Positions 28,067-36,557 of a DNA stretch of 64,000 nt are shown here, piece after piece (the stretch's first letter is position 1; each line of letters starts with the position of its first letter). The notes beneath the pieces are model-generated. The model saw nothing but the letters and a program-made list of their open reading frames with translations, searched no databases and was not told the origin of the DNA. The position numbers and the translations under genes are program-made. Source of the stretch: Caulobacter sp. CCUG 60055 (lineage in GTDB: Bacteria; Pseudomonadota; Alphaproteobacteria; Caulobacterales; Caulobacteraceae); contig NZ_PUIC01000001.1 of the NCBI RefSeq assembly GCF_022750545.1, forward strand, positions 310,001-374,000, given 5' to 3'.

Positions 28067-28300
28067 TCAGGCGTTCTTGACGGCGCCGTTGGGCCGGACG
28101 CTCGGGACGATCTGGTCGCCCCAGTTCCCGGCGCCGTCGTGGAAGCGGGAGGAGCGGACCAGCTCGACCGAATAGCCCGCGTCGATGGCCCGACGCACGG
28201 CTTCGTTCAGGCGGTGGGCGGCCTCGGCCACCCGGCCCACGGCCCGTTCCTCGGCGGAGGGATTGGGCATGGCGGCGGGGGTGAAGTCTGGCGCGGGCAT
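28067..28300 (-). CDS. Small conserved-looking protein of the glyoxylate locus
   Basis: 77 residues, no signal peptide or membrane segment. It starts MPAPDFTPAAMPNPSAEERA, continues as an amphipathic helix (VAEAAHRLNEAVRRAID) and ends in a polar tail (WGDQIVPSVRP). I do not recognise a family. It sits 37 bases after aceA, on the same strand, and is separated from aceB by a strong hairpin. Codon use is like its neighbours, so it is probably real and co-expressed with aceA. Function unknown. Confidence 0.6.
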   Translation of the reverse strand: MPAPDFTPAAMPNPSAEERAVGRVAEAAHRLNEAVRRAIDAGYSVELVRSSRFHDGAGNWGDQIVPSVRPNGAVKNA

Positions 28301-28337
28301 GGCGGTGCTCCTCTGGTCGAATGGGGAAGGAAGCGGC

Positions 28338-29957
28338 CTATTCGGCCGCGAACTGGCTCATGGTGTTGGCATGGCCGCCGGCCTTCAGGGCGCGTTCGCC
28401 GGCGACCATCTCCTTGAAGGCATCACCGAGGTCGGAGCCGACCTCGTGCTGGTGCTTCACCGCCGAGACGCCGCGGCGGATTTCCTCGCGCTGGACCGAG
28501 TTGACATAGGCCTTCATGCGGTCGGCGCCGAAGTAGCCGCGCGACAGCTCGTCCATGCTCTTGGCGGTCAGGTGGAAGGTCGGCAGGGTGATCAGGTTAT
28601 GGAACACCCCGGCGCGGGTGGAGATGTCGGCCTGGAAGCGGGCCAGGCGCGCGTCGGTCTCGACGCCCAGTTCGCTGTCGTCCAGTTCGGCCGACATCAG
28701 GCCGGGGCCGTCCGGATAGGCGTCCTCGGCGATCTTGCCCTCGGCGATCCACTGGGCGCGGACCTGCTTGCGCAGGTTCAGGGTCCAGTTGAACGACGGC
28801 GAGTTGTTGTAGGTCAGCTTGGCGTTAGGCACGACCTTGCGGATCTCGGCCACCATCGAGGCGATCTCGTCGACGTTCGGGGTGTCGGTCTCGATCCACA
28901 GCAGGTCGGCGCCGCCCTGGGTCAGCGAGGCGATGCAGTCCTCGACGACGCGGGCCCGTCCGGTGCCTTCCTTGAAGGCGAACAGGCCGTTGGGCATGCG
29001 CACCGGCTTGACGAACTGGCCGTCGTGATAGAGCGCCAGCTCGCCGCTGCGGATGGGGTTGTCCGAGGTGATCGGCTCGGTCTTCAGCCACTTGATGTAT
29101 TCGCTGGCCAGGTCGCCCGCGTGCTGGCTGACCGGGACCTTCTGGGTCAGGCCCGCGCCCAGGCTGTCGGTGCGGGCGACGATGACGCCGTCGTCGACGC
29201 CCAGCTCCTCGAAAGCCAGGCGGCAGGCGCGCAGCTTCTCGATGAAGTCTTCGCGCGGAACCGTGACCTTGCCGTCCTGGTGGCCGCACTGCTTGGCGTC
29301 GGAGACCTGGTTCTCGATCTGCAGGCAGCAGGCGCCGGCCTTGATCATCTCCTTGGCCAGCAGATAGGTGGCGTTCTCGTTGCCGAAGCCGGCGTCGATG
29401 TCGGCGATGATCGGAACGACGTGGGTCTCGAAGTTGTCGATCGCGGAGATCGCCGCCGCCTCGGCCTTGGCGTCGCCGGCCTTGCGGGCCTCGCGCAGGG
29501 TCTTGAACAGGTCGTTGATCGCGACTTCGTCGGCCTGGCGCAGCGAGACGTAGATTTCCTCGATCAGGTCGACGACCGAGGTCTTCTCGTGCATCGACTG
29601 ATCGGGCAGGTGGCCGAAGCGGTTGCGCAGGCCAGCGACCATCCAGCCGGACAGGTACACGTAGGCGCCCTTGGTGGTGCCGCGCAGGCGCTTGACCGAC
29701 TTGATCATCTGCTGGGCGTGGAAGCCCGACCAGCAGCCCAGCGACTGGGTGAACTGGTTGGCGTCGCGGTCGTAGGCGGCCATGTCGGCGCGCATGACGC
29801 TGGCCATGGCGCGGGCGACGTCCAGATGGGTCGAGAAGGTGTTCTGCAGCTTGAGCTGGATGATGTCGTCGACGGCGACCCCGCCCGGCGTCACGCCCTG
29901 GGGATAGCGGGCGAGCAGGTCTTGGCGGTGTTCGGCGTAGGTCTTGCGCTGCGTCAT
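28338..29957 (-). CDS. aceA: Isocitrate lyase
   Basis: 539 residues. It splits isocitrate to glyoxylate and succinate, the first step of the glyoxylate bypass. The catalytic loop is present as KQCGHQDGK (KKCGH in E. coli), with metal-binding IADIDAGFGNENATYLL upstream and the LTYNNSPSFNW block near the C-terminus. The length matches the longer isocitrate-lyase branch (about 530 residues) found in Pseudomonas and other alphaproteobacteria rather than the 430-residue E. coli type. AAGGA lies close before the ATG. It is divergent from the regulator at 30120. Confidence 0.96.
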   Translation of the reverse strand: MTQRKTYAEHRQDLLARYPQGVTPGGVAVDDIIQLKLQNTFSTHLDVARAMASVMRADMAAYDRDANQFTQSLGCWSGFHAQQMIKSVKRLRGTTKGAYVYLSGWMVAGLRNRFGHLPDQSMHEKTSVVDLIEEIYVSLRQADEVAINDLFKTLREARKAGDAKAEAAAISAIDNFETHVVPIIADIDAGFGNENATYLLAKEMIKAGACCLQIENQVSDAKQCGHQDGKVTVPREDFIEKLRACRLAFEELGVDDGVIVARTDSLGAGLTQKVPVSQHAGDLASEYIKWLKTEPITSDNPIRSGELALYHDGQFVKPVRMPNGLFAFKEGTGRARVVEDCIASLTQGGADLLWIETDTPNVDEIASMVAEIRKVVPNAKLTYNNSPSFNWTLNLRKQVRAQWIAEGKIAEDAYPDGPGLMSAELDDSELGVETDARLARFQADISTRAGVFHNLITLPTFHLTAKSMDELSRGYFGADRMKAYVNSVQREEIRRGVSAVKHQHEVGSDLGDAFKEMVAGERALKAGGHANTMSQFAAE

Positions 29958-30066
29958 CGGTCCTTGGTCCCCATCGTCGGCTCGCCGGCCACTGCGGCGG
30001 AGCGGGAAAAGCCTATGGAGCCGAGCTAACGCCGTGTCCCGGCGGCGGTCGAACCTATTGAAGGCA

Positions 30067-30102
30067 ATTTGTCACAAATCGACTTTGTGAAATTTGTAAA
30101 TT
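30067..30102. promoter_or_regulatory. Candidate operator cluster between aceA and its regulator
   Basis: An AT-rich block with two symmetric elements: ATTTGT-C-ACAAAT (30067-30079) and AATTT-GT-AAATT (30091-30102), plus three direct TTTGT repeats starting at 30068, 30084 and 30093. It lies directly upstream of the RamB/ScfR-type gene and in the aceA promoter region. RamB in Corynebacterium binds an AAAGTTTGCAAA-like site near aceA/aceB, so a related role is plausible. Confidence 0.5.
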
Positions 30103-30119
30103 GATGACATCATGACTTC

Positions 30120-31544
30120 ATGGCGACGAACGACAAGAAGCTGTTCCTCGGCGGCCGGCTCAAGCGGCTGCGGCGCGACCTGGGCGTCACCCAGAGCCGC
30201 ATGGCCGCCGAACTGGGCGTGTCGCCGAGCTACCTCAATCTCCTGGAACGCAACCAGCGGCCGGTCACCGCCCAGATCCTGCTGCGGCTGGCCGACGCCT
30301 ACGACCTCGACCTGCGCAGCCTGTCGGCCGACGATCCCGGCGGCGGGGCCGGCCTGGAGGAGGTCCTGGCCGACAAGATGTTCGCCGATCTCGGCGTCGG
30401 CCGGCACGAGGCGGCCGAGGTCGCCGAACTGTCGCCGGGATTGGCCGAGGCCATGATGCGCCTCTACCGCGCCTATATCGACCGCGAACGCCTGATCGAC
30501 CTGGGCGCCTTCGAGCGGCCCGAGCGGGGCGGCCCGATTTCGGCCCACAGCCCGACCGACTGGGTGCGCGACCTCGTCGGCGCGCAGCGCAACCATTTCG
30601 CCGAGCTGGAGGCCTTCGCCGAGACCATCCTCGGCGACCTCAAGGCCGATCCCCAGGACCTGGGACCCGCCGTCCGGCAGAGGCTGCTGGACCGGCACGG
30701 CGTCCAGTCGCGGGTGATGCCGGTCGAGGTGATGGCCGGTTCGCTGCGCCGCTACGACCATCACCGCAAGCGCCTGATGATCTCCGAGACCCTGGCCCCG
30801 GCCAGCCGCATCTTCGCTATGTGCTACCAGCTGAGCCTGCTGGAAGGCGACGCGCTGCTGTCTGGCCTCGCCGACCGCTTCAACGCCCCCGACCGCGCGA
30901 CCCGGCGGCTGCTCAAGGTGTTCCTGGTCAACTATCTGGCCGCCGCCCTGATGATGCCCTACGAGCCGTTCCTGGCGGCGCTGGAGGCGTCGGGCTACGA
31001 CATCGAGCGGGTGCGGCCGCGGTTCGGGATCAGCTACGAACAGGCCGCCCAGCGCCTGACCACGCTCAGCCGGCCCGGCGCGCGCGGCGTTCCGTTCTTC
31101 ATGATGCGCGTGGACGGGGCGGGGAACATCTCCAAGCGGTTCGCCGCGGGGCCGTTCCCGTTCTCGCGCTTCGGCGGCGCCTGCCCGCGCTGGAACGTCC
31201 ACGACAGCTTCAAGACCCCCGGACGGATCATCACCCAGGTGATCGAGACCCCTGATGGCGAACGCTACTTCACCCTGTCCCGCACCGTGCGGCGGGTGTC
31301 CGGGCTGCAGGCGGGCCAGGAGGACGAGCTGGTGGTGGGGCTGGGCTGCGAGCTGAAGTTCGCAAGCAAGCTGGTCTACGCCCGCGGCCTCGACATCGGC
31401 GCGCCGCTGGTGACCGAGATCGGGCCGTCCTGCCGCATCTGCGAGCGTCCGGCCTGTCCGCAGCGGGCCGCCGCGCCGATCAACCGCACGCTGCTGGTCG
31501 ACGAGGCCAGCAAGGCGGTGTCGCCGTTCCCATTCGTCGCCTAG
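30120..31544 (+). CDS. RamB/ScfR-type XRE regulator of short-chain fatty acid / acetate metabolism
   Basis: 474 residues. An XRE helix-turn-helix at ~11-65 (LKRLRRDLGVTQSRMAAELG, then SPSYLNLLERNQRPVTAQI) is followed by an ImmA/IrrE-like middle segment (HHRKRLMISETLAPASRIFA) and a C-terminal DUF2083-type domain with PFSRFGGACPRWNVHDSF and a Cys cluster (CRICERPACPQR). This is the RamB / 'short-chain fatty acyl' regulator architecture. It is head to head with aceA, so it likely controls the glyoxylate shunt in response to acyl-CoA or acetate status (inference from RamB). The ATG at 30120 begins the HTH-proximal sequence. Confidence 0.88.
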   Translation: MATNDKKLFLGGRLKRLRRDLGVTQSRMAAELGVSPSYLNLLERNQRPVTAQILLRLADAYDLDLRSLSADDPGGGAGLEEVLADKMFADLGVGRHEAAEVAELSPGLAEAMMRLYRAYIDRERLIDLGAFERPERGGPISAHSPTDWVRDLVGAQRNHFAELEAFAETILGDLKADPQDLGPAVRQRLLDRHGVQSRVMPVEVMAGSLRRYDHHRKRLMISETLAPASRIFAMCYQLSLLEGDALLSGLADRFNAPDRATRRLLKVFLVNYLAAALMMPYEPFLAALEASGYDIERVRPRFGISYEQAAQRLTTLSRPGARGVPFFMMRVDGAGNISKRFAAGPFPFSRFGGACPRWNVHDSFKTPGRIITQVIETPDGERYFTLSRTVRRVSGLQAGQEDELVVGLGCELKFASKLVYARGLDIGAPLVTEIGPSCRICERPACPQRAAAPINRTLLVDEASKAVSPFPFVA

Positions 31545-31600
31545 GCCCCGGGGAGCCCGGCGTCGCGCGCGTTCAGAGCCGCTCGTGATAGCGGGTGTGG

Positions 31601-31627
31601 CTGGCCGGCCGCTATACGGCCGGCCAG
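31601..31627. terminator. Hairpin between convergent genes
   Basis: Perfect 11-bp stem CTGGCCGGCCG (31601-31611) / CGGCCGGCCAG (31617-31627) with a CTATA loop, lying between the stops of two convergent genes. It lacks a T-tract but is placed as a bidirectional transcription end. Confidence 0.5.
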
Positions 31628-31639
31628 GTCGAATCCCGT

Positions 31640-31870
31640 CTAGGCGTTGTCGTCGGTCTGGCCGGAGTCCTGCGCCGCTTCCTCGGCCTGCGGCTGGCCT
31701 TCGGCGTGTTCGCCGCCGCCCAGGTGGTCCTTCAGGACCTTGACGCCTTCGAAGCCGGCGACGGCGGCGGCGGCCTTCTCAAGCAGGTTGGCGTTGGGGT
31801 CTACGGCTTCGAGCGCCTTATCGGCGGCGAAGGCGCCGGCGGCTTCTTCGGCGATGTCGAGAATGCCCAT
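31640..31870 (-). CDS. Small acidic protein of unknown function
   Basis: 76 residues from MGILDIAEEAAGAFAADKA. Ala/Glu/Asp-rich, helical in the first 50 residues (NLLEKAAAAVAGFEGVKVLK) with a disordered acidic tail (EEAAQDSGQTDDNA). No signal or membrane segment and no family I recognise. The start at 31870 was chosen because AGAGGA precedes it; a 21-residue upstream extension looks non-native. It stands alone, convergent with the RamB-type gene. Confidence 0.6.
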   Translation of the reverse strand: MGILDIAEEAAGAFAADKALEAVDPNANLLEKAAAAVAGFEGVKVLKDHLGGGEHAEGQPQAEEAAQDSGQTDDNA

Positions 31871-32039
31871 GATCAGATCCTCTTTGAATGGACCCCCCAG
31901 GCAGTATTGCTCCAGGCGCGCGTCCGCTGACAAGACGGGAACACGGGGCGAGGCGCTGTAAAGCGATCAAGAAGACGTGGGCGCGCGTCCCGTCTTGCGC
32001 TACGCCTTGGCGTGCGGGGGCGATCCGAGGGGGGCGAAC

Positions 32040-33236
32040 GTGGCGCGTCGAGGACTGGCGATAGGCGCTTTGGCGTTGGCCGCGCTGATCGGCGCGCCGC
32101 TGGCGGCGGCCGCGAAGGACATGCGTCCGCCCGCCCATCAGGCCCAGGTCGAGGCGCGGGTCATCGAAGCCCCGCAGCCGGTCGAAGGTAGCGACGGCAT
32201 TGGGCATCTGGCCTACGAACTGCAGGTGACCAGCTTCTTTTCCGGAGAAGCGCCGCTCAAGCTCACGCGCGTCGCTGTCTTCGCCGACGAGGGGACGGCG
32301 CCGCTGGCCGTGTTCGAGGGCGCCCAGGTCGAAGCCCTGCTGTCGCAGCCGTCGAAGGCGGACGGCCCGAGCGACGGCGTTCCGATCGCGTCGGGCCGAA
32401 GCCGGACCCTGTACTTCTGGCTGTCGCCGCCTTCCGGCGCGGCGCCGAAATCCCTGCGGCACGAGCTGGAGTTCGCCACCCCCGACGGCGGGCTGGAGCG
32501 GGCGAGCGACGTGCGCGCGCCGGTGACGGCGATCCCGCCGATCAGGATCGGGCCGCCCCTGCGCGACGGGCGCTGGATGGCGGTCGAGGGACCAGGCGAC
32601 CATCGTTCACACCATTGGGGCGGCCTGACCGCCATCGACGGCGCGCTCACCATTCCGCAGCGCTTCGCGATCGACTGGTTCGGCCTGGACGAGGCCAACC
32701 ACTCGCTGCCGAAGCAGCACGACTCGCTGGCGGCGACCGTCGACGGCGACTGGGCGGGCTTCGGCCGCGAGGTGCTGGCGGTCGCCGACGGCGTGGTGGT
32801 CGACGCCCGCGACGGAGCGCCCGACGGCAAGCCGCTGGCCCCGCAGCCGGAACCGGACGACCTCACCGCCCGGACGCTCTATGGCGACTTCGTGGTCCTC
32901 CAGATCGGGCCGAACCTGTTCGCCCACTACGCCCACCTGCGGGCGGGCAGCGTCGCCGTGCGACCGGGGGAGCGCATCAGGCGCGGCGCGGTGATCGGAC
33001 GTGTCGGCCAGACCGGCGCGGCCGGCGCTCCGCACCTGCACTTCCATGTCAGCGACAAGCCGACGTTCGAGCGGTCGGAAGGCGCGCCGTTCGTGATCGA
33101 CGCCTTCCTGCTGCACGGTCGGGGAACCATCGAGCAGACGTTCGATCCGTCGAAGCCCGCGCCTCCCGGCGCGGCGCCGGGCCGGCCGCGCGCGAACGAG
33201 ATGCCGCTCAACGGCGACGTGGTGACGTTCCGCTAG
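32040..33236 (+). CDS. Secreted M23-family (LytM) peptidase-like protein
   Basis: About 398 residues from a GTG start that gives a good signal peptide (MARRGLAIGALALAALIGAP). The N-terminal 200 residues are beta-rich and unassigned. The C-terminal part is an M23/LytM domain: GREVLAVADGVVVDAR, DFVVLQIGPNLFAHYAHLRA, GAVIGRVGQTGAAGAPHLHF with the HLHFH zinc motif. An N-terminal zinc His is likely in the QHDSLAA region. The enzyme would cut peptidoglycan cross-bridges or regulate amidases in the periplasm. It overlaps the convergent cyclophilin gene by 4 bases. An earlier ATG frame to 31977 lacks a signal. Confidence 0.8.
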   Translation: MARRGLAIGALALAALIGAPLAAAAKDMRPPAHQAQVEARVIEAPQPVEGSDGIGHLAYELQVTSFFSGEAPLKLTRVAVFADEGTAPLAVFEGAQVEALLSQPSKADGPSDGVPIASGRSRTLYFWLSPPSGAAPKSLRHELEFATPDGGLERASDVRAPVTAIPPIRIGPPLRDGRWMAVEGPGDHRSHHWGGLTAIDGALTIPQRFAIDWFGLDEANHSLPKQHDSLAATVDGDWAGFGREVLAVADGVVVDARDGAPDGKPLAPQPEPDDLTARTLYGDFVVLQIGPNLFAHYAHLRAGSVAVRPGERIRRGAVIGRVGQTGAAGAPHLHFHVSDKPTFERSEGAPFVIDAFLLHGRGTIEQTFDPSKPAPPGAAPGRPRANEMPLNGDVVTFR

Positions 33237-33847
33237 CCGGACCGGCGCATGCTCATGATCGGTACGGCGGGCTTCAGCCACTGGCCGCGCTGGTCGGCGT
33301 ACTTGGTCTTGCCGTTGGTCGGCAGCGACAGGATCTTTTGTACGACCGCCATGCCGGAGACCACCTGGCCGAAGGCGGCGTAGCCGAGATTGTCGCCCGG
33401 CGCGCCGGGGTGCGCGTCCAGATAGGGCTGCGGGCTGGCGCAGATGAAGAAGTTGTTCGTCGCCGTTCCCGGCGCGAAGCGGCCGAGCGAGAGCGTGCCG
33501 GCCAGATGCTTGAGGCCGGTCTTGGTCGTGCTCTCGTGGCGGATTGGCGGGAAGGGGTGCATCTTCGGGTTCGGGCCGCCGACGATCACGCCCTCGGTCG
33601 GCGTGACCGGGTCGCGCGCGGCGCGATAGAAGGTCCCGCCGTCATAGGCCTGGGCGTCGACATAGCGCAGGAAGTTGGCCGAGGTGAGGGGGGCCTTCTC
33701 GGCCTCCAGCTCGACCACGATGGTCCCGTGGTTGGTCTTGATCTGGACCCTGGGCTTGGCCTGGGCGGCGAACGCCGCGCCCGCGTCGCTCATCAACAGC
33801 CCGGCGCCCACCACAAAGCTCCGCCGCGCGACCTTGACGCCCGTCAT
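33233..33847 (-). CDS. Periplasmic cyclophilin-type peptidyl-prolyl isomerase
   Basis: About 204 residues with a signal-like N-terminus (VARRSFVVGAGLLMSDAGAA). The cyclophilin core shows IKTNHGTIVVELEAEKAP, NFLRYVDAQAYDGGTFYR, GTLSLGRFAPGTATNNFFIC and YAAFGQVVSGMAVVQKI. The active-site Arg of FxR (here TFYRAARDP) is kept. It would help fold exported proteins. ATG 33847 lies 9 bases after GGGAG; two earlier in-frame starts exist (33853 and 33880). Confidence 0.88.
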   Translation of the reverse strand: MTGVKVARRSFVVGAGLLMSDAGAAFAAQAKPRVQIKTNHGTIVVELEAEKAPLTSANFLRYVDAQAYDGGTFYRAARDPVTPTEGVIVGGPNPKMHPFPPIRHESTTKTGLKHLAGTLSLGRFAPGTATNNFFICASPQPYLDAHPGAPGDNLGYAAFGQVVSGMAVVQKILSLPTNGKTKYADQRGQWLKPAVPIMSMRRSG

Positions 33848-33987
33848 CCGCATTCGCTCCCAGCAAACTTCACACAGCAAGTTCCGCAGCCACCGTAGCG
33901 GTTTGCATGGCGATGTGCATGCGCCGCCGGATCGGCCGCAGCAAGTCCGTCAGGCCGGGCGCTCGGCGAGAACCGCCTCGGCGCGCG

Positions 33988-34197
33988 CTAGGGCGCGGCG
34001 TCCGGCCGCACGAGGGCCTCGGTCAGGGTGCGGGAGAGCCAGTCCTGGTGCTGGTCGGGGCTCCAGCCGCCATCGTGGACGAGCATGCGATAGACGTCCC
34101 GGCTGGTGTACATCCACATCACGCGGCGGCCCTGGGCGAGGTCCAGCCCGGCCCTCTGCCGGCCGGCGGCGAACAGGGCGCCGGCGGCTGACCAGGT
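33988..34197 (-). pseudogene. C-terminal remnant of a TetR-family regulator
   Basis: About 69 codons with no start of their own, ending at TAG (33988-33990). The translation includes RRVMWMYTSRDVYRMLVHD and GGWSPDQHQDWLSRTL, which resembles the C-terminal end of TetR regulators (...VRERGWSPERYEAWL...). The frame is closed upstream by TGA at 34198-34200, right next to the stop of the PLP lyase gene, so the DNA-binding part is missing. The rest of the 33848-34204 gap shows nothing else I can name. Confidence 0.5.
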
Positions 34198-34204
34198 TCA
34201 GGCG

Positions 34205-35392
34205 TCAGCGGCCGGCGTAGGCGTCCAGCCCGGCGCGCAGGTCGCCGATCAGGTCGTCCGGCCGCTCCAGGCCGATGTGCAGGCGCACGACCGGGCCGCC
34301 GCGATCGGCGCGGAAGCGGCGCTTGTCGAATTGCGGGTCGCAATGGATGGCCAGGCTTTCGAATCCGCCCCAGGAAAAGCCGAGGCCGAACAGCCGCAGC
34401 CGGTCGAGCATGGCGTGGACAGCCGCCGTCGGGGCCGGCCTCAGCACCACGCCGAACAGGCCGCAGCATCCGGAATAGTCGCGGGCCCAGAGCGCGTGTC
34501 CAGGCGCGCCGGGCAGCGCGGGGTGCAGGACCTCGATCACCTCCGGCTGCTCGCGCAGCCAGGAGGCCACGGCCAGGCCGCTTTCCTGGTGGCGCGCCAT
34601 GCGGACGGGCAGGGTGCGCAGGCCGCGCAGCATGTCGTAGGCGGCCTCGGGCGCCACCGACCAGCCGATGTCCCAGGCCGAATCGCTGAGCGTGGCCGCC
34701 AGGGCCGGGTCGGCGACGGCGGCGGCCCCCATGAACAGGTCCGAGTGGCCGCCGACATATTTGGTCAGGGCCTGGATGCTGATGTCGACGCCGTGGGCCA
34801 GCGGCTTGAAGACGAGGCCCGCGCCCCAGGTGTTGTCCATCGCCGTCGTCACCCCGCGCCGGCGGGCGCCGGAGACGATCGCGGCGACGTCCTGCATCTC
34901 GAAGGTCAGCGAGGCCGGCGATTCCATGAGGATCAGGCGGGTTGCGGGAGAGATCATCGCCAGCACGTCTTCGGCCGCGGCGTCGGGCCGGAAGTAGCGC
35001 GGCTCCACGCCGAACCGGCGCAGCACCACGTCGCAGAACCGGCGGGTCGGGTTGTAGACCCCGTCCGACACCATCAGCTCGTCGCCCGACTTGAGCAGCG
35101 CCAGCAACACGCCGCTGATCGCCGCCAGGCCGGAAGGGTAGAGCAGGGCGTCGCAACCGCCCTCCATCTGGGCCAGGGCCTCGCGCAGGGCCGCCTGGGC
35201 CTCCAGCCCCGCACGGCCGTAGGTGGGGGCGGAGGAATGGTCGTAGAGGTCGGCCGCGCGCGCGATCAGCACGGTCGAGCCGCGCTGGATGGCCGGGCCG
35301 ACGGTGCGCGGCAGGGGGCGAGGGCCGCCGCCCGCCCGGATCAGCCGGGTGGAATCGTCGCCGGAAGGCGGCGTGTCGTCTTTTCCGGCCAT
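34205..35392 (-). CDS. metC: Cystathionine beta-lyase-type PLP enzyme
   Basis: 395 residues, Cys/Met-metabolism PLP fold type I. Blocks: IQRGSTVLI, TYGRAGLEAQAALREALAQM, LYPSGLAAISGVLL, VYNPTRRFCD, ILMESPASLTFEM, DNTWGAG and the PLP lysine in IQALTKYVGGHSD. It resembles the alphaproteobacterial MetC branch that splits cystathionine to homocysteine, pyruvate and ammonia; gamma-synthase activity cannot be excluded. Start set at MAGKDDTPP (35392), 16 residues inside the longest frame. Transcribed alone, divergent from the amino-acid-binding lipoprotein. Confidence 0.85.
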   Translation of the reverse strand: MAGKDDTPPSGDDSTRLIRAGGGPRPLPRTVGPAIQRGSTVLIARAADLYDHSSAPTYGRAGLEAQAALREALAQMEGGCDALLYPSGLAAISGVLLALLKSGDELMVSDGVYNPTRRFCDVVLRRFGVEPRYFRPDAAAEDVLAMISPATRLILMESPASLTFEMQDVAAIVSGARRRGVTTAMDNTWGAGLVFKPLAHGVDISIQALTKYVGGHSDLFMGAAAVADPALAATLSDSAWDIGWSVAPEAAYDMLRGLRTLPVRMARHQESGLAVASWLREQPEVIEVLHPALPGAPGHALWARDYSGCCGLFGVVLRPAPTAAVHAMLDRLRLFGLGFSWGGFESLAIHCDPQFDKRRFRADRGGPVVRLHIGLERPDDLIGDLRAGLDAYAGR

Positions 35393-35477
35393 GTCGCTTG
35401 ACGCTCCGAGGCGAATGAGGGCGAAACTTGAAGCGCTCAATTAGGGCGGTCGCCAGCCGCGAATCAAGGAGACGGGC

Positions 35478-36557
35478 GTGTCGAGCCGCATCCTGGCCGC
35501 CATGGCGGCGCTGACGATTCTGGCCGGGTGCGGCAAGCCGAGCGCGCCGCCCGAACCCGCGCCGCTGCTCAATGTCGGCGCGCCCAGGACCATGCATATC
35601 GACAGCCCGACCCTGAAGGCGGTCAAGGCGCGCGGGCGGCTGAACTGCGGCGTTCACCAGGGCCTGCCGGGCTTCGCCTGGCCCGACAATCACGGCGAGA
35701 TCCAGGGCTTCGACGCCGACTTCTGCCGGGCCCTCGCCGCGGCGGTGCTGGGCGACGCCGACGCCGTGTATTTCATCCGGCTCGACACCAAGAGCCGCTT
35801 CACCGCGCTGCAGGCCAAGCAGGTCGACGTGCTGGTGCGCAACACCTCGTGGACCTTCACCCGCGACGCCGGCCTCGGCCTCGATTTCGCGGGGGTCAAC
35901 TACTACGACGGCCAGGGTTTCCTCGCCCCGAAGTCGCTGAACCTGCAGAGCGCCGTCGAGCTGAACGGCGCCAAGATCTGCGTCGAGGCCGGCACGACGA
36001 CGGAGCAGACCCTGGCCGAATTCTTCCGCAGCCGCGGCCTGAAGTACCAGCCGGTCGTGCTCGACACCGAGGAGAAGGCGAGGGATGCCTATCAGCGCGA
36101 GGCGTGCGACGCCTTCAGCGCCGACGTCTCGGCCCTGGCGGCGGCGCGGTCGATCTTCAACAATCCCCAGGCGCACGTCATCCTGCCGGACGTGATCTCC
36201 AAGGAGCCGCTGGGGCCGGCGGTGCGCCAGGGCGACGACGCCTGGGCCGACATCGTGCGCTGGACCCTGAACGCCCTGATCCTGGCCGAGGAGCTGAAGA
36301 TCACCGCCAAGACGGTGGACGCGGCCCGCAAGGACGGCGACGCCGAGACGCGGCGCCTGCTCGGCGAGGACGACTACGGGGCCATGCTGGGCCTCAAGGC
36401 CGATTGGGCCTACCAGGCGATCAGCCAGGTCGGCAATTACGGCGAGATCTTCGAGCGCAACCTCGGCCCCAAGTCGCCGCTGCGGCTGGAGCGCGGGTTG
36501 AACGCCCAGTGGAACGCCGAGAAGCCCGGTCTGATCTACGCCCCGCCGATGCGCTGA
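35478..36557 (+). CDS. Amino-acid ABC-type substrate-binding lipoprotein (AapJ-like), orphan
   Basis: 359 residues from a GTG start with AAGGAG upstream. A short signal ends in a lipobox (LTILAGC), so it is tethered to a membrane. The SBP_bac_3 fold follows: LNCGVHQGLPGFAWPDNHG, IQGFDADFCRALAAAVLGD, VRNTSWTFTRDAGLGLDFAG and AKICVEAGTTTEQTL, all typical of general L-amino-acid binding proteins (AapJ). No permease or ATPase gene lies nearby, so it either works with components elsewhere or acts as a sensor. Convergent with the sulfurtransferase gene with no gap. Confidence 0.88.
   Translation: MSSRILAAMAALTILAGCGKPSAPPEPAPLLNVGAPRTMHIDSPTLKAVKARGRLNCGVHQGLPGFAWPDNHGEIQGFDADFCRALAAAVLGDADAVYFIRLDTKSRFTALQAKQVDVLVRNTSWTFTRDAGLGLDFAGVNYYDGQGFLAPKSLNLQSAVELNGAKICVEAGTTTEQTLAEFFRSRGLKYQPVVLDTEEKARDAYQREACDAFSADVSALAAARSIFNNPQAHVILPDVISKEPLGPAVRQGDDAWADIVRWTLNALILAEELKITAKTVDAARKDGDAETRRLLGEDDYGAMLGLKADWAYQAISQVGNYGEIFERNLGPKSPLRLERGLNAQWNAEKPGLIYAPPMR

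Noticed and set aside
34119-36176. 685-codon minus-strand frame covering metC and the binding-protein gene
   Set aside because: Arg/Pro/Gly-rich shadow in the wrong frame; metC and the lipoprotein explain the region.
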